Assembly (NCBI GenBank): GCA_025667525.1
Contig: CM046876.1
Span: forward strand, 85,725,512 to 85,789,511
Reading direction: 5' to 3'
Length of the DNA: 64,000 nucleotides
From: Glebionis coronaria
Lineage: Eukaryota > Streptophyta > Magnoliopsida > Asterales > Asteraceae
The position numbers and the translations under genes were made by a program. Shown piece after piece: positions 59,257-64,000 of this stretch (position 1 is the first letter of the stretch; every line of letters begins with the position of its first letter). The notes below the pieces were generated by a model. That model made no database searches, was not told the DNA's origin, and saw nothing but the letters and a program-made list of their open reading frames with translations.

Positions 59257-62200
59257 GTGACAATGAAGACAAGGGATGATAGAGCATATTGGGATAGTTG
59301 ATGCTCAAGAAGTATGACTGGACAAAAAGCTTACTTGTCTAACTTTGTGCCCCTGCATGACAATGATGGTGTTTCTTTTGGAGATGGGCATGGAACTATA
59401 ACAGGAAAAGGAACTATTGTCACTAATGGGATGACCTTTGACAATGTGTACTTGGTGAAAGAACTCAAGTATAATCTCTTCAGTGTGTCACAGATGACTG
59501 ATAACAAGAATTTTGTCTTGTTTACTGACACTGAATGCTTGGTATTAGGAAAGGAGTTTGTCTTGCCATAAGACACTCCTATTGTACTCAGAACACCAAG
59601 ACAGAAGAATATGTACACAATTGATCTCAAGGACATATCTCTCCAAGACAATGAAACATGTTTCATTGCCAAAGCTTCAACAGATGAATGTAAGAAATGG
59701 CATAGAAGACCTTGTCATCTTAATTTCAAGAACATGAAAAAACTAGTAAAGCATAATCTGGTTCATGGTCTTCCTTCCAAGTCTTTTGCCAATGAACATA
59801 CTTGTGCAGCATGTCTGAAAGGGAAGCAACACAGAGCATCTTGCAAGTCAAAAACAAGTATGTCCACCACCAAGCCATTGGAACTACTGCATATGGATCT
59901 TTTTGGTCCTACTTCTGTGGCAAGTATAATGAAGAAATGGTATTGCTTAGTGATTACTGATGATTTTTCAAGGTTTACATGGACATTCTTTCTATTTGAA
60001 AAGAGTGACACAGCTGATGTACTCATTGGGTTCATCAATCAAATTGAACTATCAAAAAGCATGAAGGTAGTTACCATAAGATCAGACAATGGTGTTGAGT
60101 TCAGAAATCAGAAACTGGACTCTTTCTACATAAACAAAGGCATCAAGAGGCAATTCAGCATTGCTAGAACACCTCAACAGAATGGAGTGGCAGAAAGAAG
60201 GAATAGGACACTCATTGAAGCTGCAAGAACTATGCTGTCTGATTCCAAACTTCCAGTTATCTTTTGGGCTGAAGCTGTATCCACTGCTTGTTATGTACAG
60301 AACAGGGCCTTGGTTGTTAAGGCACACAACAAGACCCCTTATCAGCTGTTTAATGGAAGACCCCCCTTAATTGACTTTTTTAGACCTTTTGGGTGTCATG
60401 TGATCATCTTGAACACCATTGACAATCTAGGTAAGTTTAGTGAAAAGGGTGATGATGGATACTTTGTGGGCTATTCATTAAACAGCAAGGGATATAGGGT
60501 CTTCAACAAGAAGACAAGCAAAATCACAGAAAATCTTCATGTGAACTTTCTTGAAGACAAACCTGAAGATGTTCAAACAAGTCCTGACTGGTTCTTTGAT
60601 ATAGATGTACTTTCAAAGTCTATGAATTATGTACCTGTTGCTTTGTAGAACACTAACATTTCAGGTACTCAAGAAACAACTGGCGCAGAGAAGTCACCCC
60701 TGAGGTACATGAATGTACCCTCATTGTTTCCTATTGAAGCTGATGTTCAAGAAGATAATTCTTCTATAGGAAAAGAACAGCCAATCTCATCCCCTGCTAT
60801 GGCTGAAGGCAGTGGAATGGCTGTAAGCAGTGGAATCTAAGATTCCCCTGCTAGACCAATTGATTCCTCTTTCACAAAGGATCATGATGCTAATAAGACT
60901 ACTGATGCAGAAAGAGAATCCCCACTCATTTCATCATCTACACCCATAAATGATGGTCCTATTATATCCACCAGTGGAAGCAGAATCATCAGGAGTGGAG
61001 GTCCTAGTTATTCAGAGCTTCATTCTGCTCACCAACACCCATCTCTAGGTCATGCTGTATCATTTGGAAGTTCCGTTGAGGACTTCTTTCCTAATCAAAA
61101 TAGCCCCATCAATTCTGATTTGGAAGAAGATGAAACAGAAGTCATCATGCAGCCTACCTACAGAATCAATAAGGATCATCGTATCTCTCAAATCATTGGC
61201 AATCCTGAAGCCCCCAGACATACAAGGTATACAGCAAAGGAGCACAACTTCATTGCTAACATCACCATGAAGTTCAATCATGACAACATGCAATGTTGTC
61301 TGTTTACTTCATTTTTGTCACAAGAAGAGCCAAAGAAGATTTTTCAGGCTTTAAATGACCCAAGCTGGGTTGAAGCCATGCAAGAGGAGCTCTTACAATT
61401 TGACATACAAGAGGTTTAGATTCTGGTTGATTTTACCAAATGGGCAACGCCTATTGGGACAAAGTGGGTACTCAGGAACAAAAAGGATGAAAGGGGAGTA
61501 GTTGTCAGGAACAAAGCAAGATTAGTGGCACATGGATATACTCAGGAAGAAGGAATTGATTATGAAGAGGTGTTTGCTCCAGTAGCCAGGATTGAAGAAA
61601 TTAAATTATTTCTTGCTTATGCCTCATTCATGGACTTCACTGTTTTTCAGATGGATGTGAAAAGTGCCTTCCTCTATGGAACTATTGATGAAGAAGTCTA
61701 TGTCATGCAACCTCCAGGGTTTGAAGATCCAGAACATCTTGACAAAGTATACAAAGTGAAAAAGGCCATGTATGGACTTCACCAAGCTCCCAGAGCCTGT
61801 TATGGTACTCTCTCTAAATATCTCTTAGACAATGGATTCAGCAGGGGGAAGATTGATCAGACCCTGTTTACCAAGAAACAAAAGGGTGACCTTCTGCTAG
61901 TACAAGTCTATGTAGATAACATCATTTTTGGATCAACTAACTCTATGCTTAGCAAAGAGTCTGCCAAATTGATGCAGGATAAATTCCAAATGAGTGCCAT
62001 GGGAGAACTAAACTTCTTTTTGGGGTTACAAGTTCAGCAGCGGAAAGATGGGATATTTATCTCCCAAGACAAATATGTGGCTGAGATTGTAAAGAAGTTT
62101 GGCATGTCTGATGGAAAGAAGGTGTCCACTCCAATGGACAAGGATCATCCATGGGGCAAGGATGGTCCTGGAAAGCCTATAGATGTCAGGAATTACAGGT

Positions 62201-62799
62201 CTATGATTGGGTCTCTTATGTATCTCACTGCTTCAAGACCTGACATCATGTTTGCAGTCTGCTTATGTGCAAGATACCAGGTGTCACCAACAGAGTGTCA
62301 CTTATTTGCTGTGAAAAGGATTTTTAGGTATCTAAAATGTCATCCTACCTTAGGACTCTGGTATCCAAAGGAGTCACCATTTAAGCTGATAGCCTATTCA
62401 GATAGTGATTATGCTGGTGACAACAATGATAGGAAGTCTACAACAGGGGGATGCCAATTTTTGGGGAGCAGGCTTATATCTTGGCAATGTAAGAAGCAGA
62501 CTATCATGGCAACATCCACAACTGAAGCTGAGTATGTAGCAGCTGCTGCATGCTGTGGTCAAGTTCTTTGGGTGCAAAATCAGTTGCTTGATTATGGGTA
62601 TAACTTTCTTAAAACCAAGATATTCATTGACAACAACAACACTATTTTCATTATAAAGAACCCTGTTTTTCATAGCAAGACTAAACACATTGAAATTAGA
62701 CATCACTTTATCAGAGATTGTTTTGAAAAAGGACTGATTTTCCCTGAGAAAATTGATACAGAACTTAATGTTTCTGATCTTTTAACAAAAGCTTTTTAA
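59257..62799 (+). pseudogene. Copia Pol (protease, integrase, RT, RNase H), five in-frame stops
   Basis: One frame (+1 relative to gag) covers all domains: protease (DS*CSRSMTG at 59293, stop where the active-site Gly is expected; FVPLHD), GAG-pre-integrase (HLNFKNMKKLVKHNLVHGLP, CAACLKGKQH), integrase core with D-D-E visible (HMDLFGP, RSDNGVEF, TPQQNGVAERRNR), linker, reverse transcriptase (WVLRNKKDERG, NKARLVAHGYTQEEGIDYEE, QMDVKSAFLYG), and RNase H (AYSDSDYAGDNNDRKSTTGG, TSTTEAEYVA), ending TELNVSDLLTKAF. Stops: TGA 59299, TAA 59569, TAG 60646, TAA 60838, TAG 61417. The catalytic YVDD is YVDN (61910-61921). There is no frameshift inside pol, so decay is recent. It cannot act by itself but may be mobilised by relatives. 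Confidence 0.92.
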
Positions 62800-63850
62800 G
62801 TAGGGAGGTTTCAGTATCTGGTTGCAGGTATTGGAATGGTTACTCCTTAAAATCTGATGTCTATTTTGTCATGTATGATCAGGGTTACTGCACTGCTGTT
62901 GTTGTATAATTGTTAGTCCATTTTTCCATCTCTTTCATTCCACTGCTTTTTAACACAGATTCCCCTGCTGGGGGTTCATCCCCCTGCCAAGAGAATTTTT
63001 CTCTTAAGCTGGGTGTGTTCTTTTTACAAAAGTGGTTCTATGTGGTTTCAGACTAACAATGCAGAAGTTCATATGGTGCATACTATTCTCATTGGTGGAT
63101 CAGGTATATATTCTATGTTTCAGGGGAGGTTAGGTCACACCTTTAGGACTCAGGGTATCCTTAGGATACTCATATATGATCTTAGATCATATCCACTGGT
63201 GAGTGGGGGTTCAGGGTAATGATGACTTGTTGCAAAGCTTGTCAGAACTCTGAAACCTTGAGGCACTGTAGTGTGTGCTTACATTTCGCTATTAAAACAG
63301 CTTGCTGTTTAAATACATAAGTATGGCACACATTGCCAAGACTGATTAACCATAGGTAAGGAACAAGGTTGGGATGGCGACTGGGGTATGCATGTTTTCT
63401 TGGGATAACCTGGTGTAGGGGGGCTTATGTATTGACTTTTTGTATTGGGACCATTGCTGAATAGAGGACTCTTGAGTTTCTATGTATCTATCTTGTGTAT
63501 ACAAGTGTGTGCATTAGGGCAGAGCTAGTTAGCATTGGTCTCTCCATGACTAGTCCAATACCCCTAGGAAAGTTTTCCCCTGCTTTTATCTTTTCATTCC
63601 CCTGCTATCATGACTTTCCCCTGTTTGACCGTTGACCGACAATACCGTTACCCTGTTCATAGCCGTTGGACCTGCTAGCTTAATTTTTGGTTAGGGAATT
63701 GTTTATTGTTTTTAAAAGATATTTAAGGCGCTTTCTTCGCTGATTGGTAATCTTTTCCTTTTTATTTCAAATAAACTAATTTTTTGTCAAGATTTATCTT
63801 TGATATTTTTGCAATTTGAAAATTTTGGTCCAATCACAGCTCTTCAATTC
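62800..63850 (+). other. Non-coding region between pol and the accessory ORF of element B
   Basis: CCCCTGC motifs at 62962, 62981, 63577 and 63599 and many short Thr/Ser-like open frames without pattern. No polypurine tract followed by an LTR start, so the element continues. 63013-63219 is open but I see no family resemblance. Confidence 0.6.
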
Positions 63851-63853
63851 GCC

Positions 63854-63861
63854 TATAAAAA
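63854..63861 (+). promoter_or_regulatory. TATA box inside element B, before the accessory ORF
   Basis: TATAAAAA in 'gcctataaaaacttaattcc', followed by 'ccttcaccaacagg' and a CT-rich leader ('tctttctctctcgac', 'cttacctctcatctct') up to an ATG 105 bases downstream. This is the layout of an ordinary plant promoter plus 5' UTR. Confidence 0.5.
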
Positions 63862-63958
63862 CTTAATTCCCTTCACCAACAGGTCCATCTTTCTCTCTCG
63901 ACTTAAACCCACTTACCTCTCATCTCTATAAACCTTCAAACTATTTTCAAAAATTATC

Positions 63959-64000
63959 ATGACTCTTAAAATTGCTCCTAATCATAACCAAATTGCTTTG
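63959..64000 (+). CDS. Start of an accessory (extra 3') ORF of copia element B, cut by the window end
   Basis: ATG in the context ttatcATGA opens a frame of 14 codons (MTLKIAPNHNQIAL) that is still open at the last base. In daisy-family copia elements an extra ORF with a start of this type (short N-terminus with xHNxxAxL) lies between pol and the 3' LTR; this is recall. The fragment at 1531-3500 would be the other end of such a gene. Function unknown; sometimes called env-like without proof. Confidence 0.45.
   Translation, partial: MTLKIAPNHNQIAL

Larger units (their letters stand above)
55949..64000 (+). mobile_element. Long Ty1/copia element B, 3' end beyond the window
   Basis: 5' LTR, perfect primer site, intact gag, broken pol, long 3' region and the start of an accessory ORF; no 3' LTR before the window ends. 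The large two-knuckle gag, the frame change between gag and pol and the extra 3' ORF point to the Sirevirus-like group, an inference. The motif CCCCTGC(T) recurs 16 times along it. Copy A (33545-36649) is a close relative. Confidence 0.85.

Overview
This window looks like nuclear DNA of a flowering plant. It has plant-type introns, a plant Ca2+-sensor gene and an S-domain receptor kinase gene, set in a dense nest of LTR retrotransposons with tRNA-iMet primer sites and a Mutator-like DNA transposon. The Ty1/copia protein families (a gag ending just after a MAWVPKKN motif, KQVGF-repeat fragments, and an extra 3' ORF with the SPITNVDMLTSRG motif) resemble ones I know from daisy-family (Asteraceae) genomes. 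Asteraceae is therefore my best guess; it is an inference, not a search result.

Layout. 1-4681: fragment of a Ty3/gypsy-like LTR, abutting the decayed 3' accessory ORF and 3' LTR of a copia element. 5218-6125: two minisatellites. 6126-16299: decayed copia fragments, split by a complete non-autonomous LTR element on the minus strand (7395-14538, 5-bp target duplication TTCAA). 16300-22267: a complete Mutator-like element (MULE) with ~125-bp inverted repeats and a 9-bp target duplication (TATAAATTA). It carries a broken transposase gene and, convergent to it, an intact two-exon gene for a small GRF-type zinc-finger membrane protein. 23099-28581: the only ordinary gene pair, a PBP1-like single EF-hand protein (+) and a convergent 7-exon G-type-lectin S-receptor-like kinase (-). 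The kinase is in frame throughout, but a 1,454-bp LTR element sits in its first exon; the two 417-bp LTRs of that element differ at one base, so the insertion is very recent. 28582-33544: AT-rich spacer with a PIF/Harbinger-type MITE.

33545-64000 is almost entirely retrotransposon: a truncated copia copy (33545-36649), an unclassified LTR-like block, a decayed Ty3/gypsy pol with a 3.4-kb LTR, a minus-strand gypsy gag/protease fragment with its primer site and LTR, further LTR sequence, the 3' part of a minus-strand copia element with a duplicated polypurine tract, and a long copia element starting at 55949 that runs off the right edge. That last element has a 527-bp LTR, a perfect primer site, an intact 899-codon gag with two zinc knuckles, and a pol in the +1 frame with five stop codons. 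Its 3' region ends in what looks like its own TATA box and the start of an accessory ORF.

The signals most worth following up are: the MULE's GRF/transmembrane gene in the position that mudrB holds in MuDR; the near-zero-age insertion in the receptor kinase; a CCCCTGCT motif repeated 16 times (as CCCCTGC or longer) through the long copia element, in its LTR, its coding region (as in-frame S-P-A) and its 3' region; and the promoter-like start of the accessory ORF at the right end. No tRNA, rRNA or CRISPR was seen.
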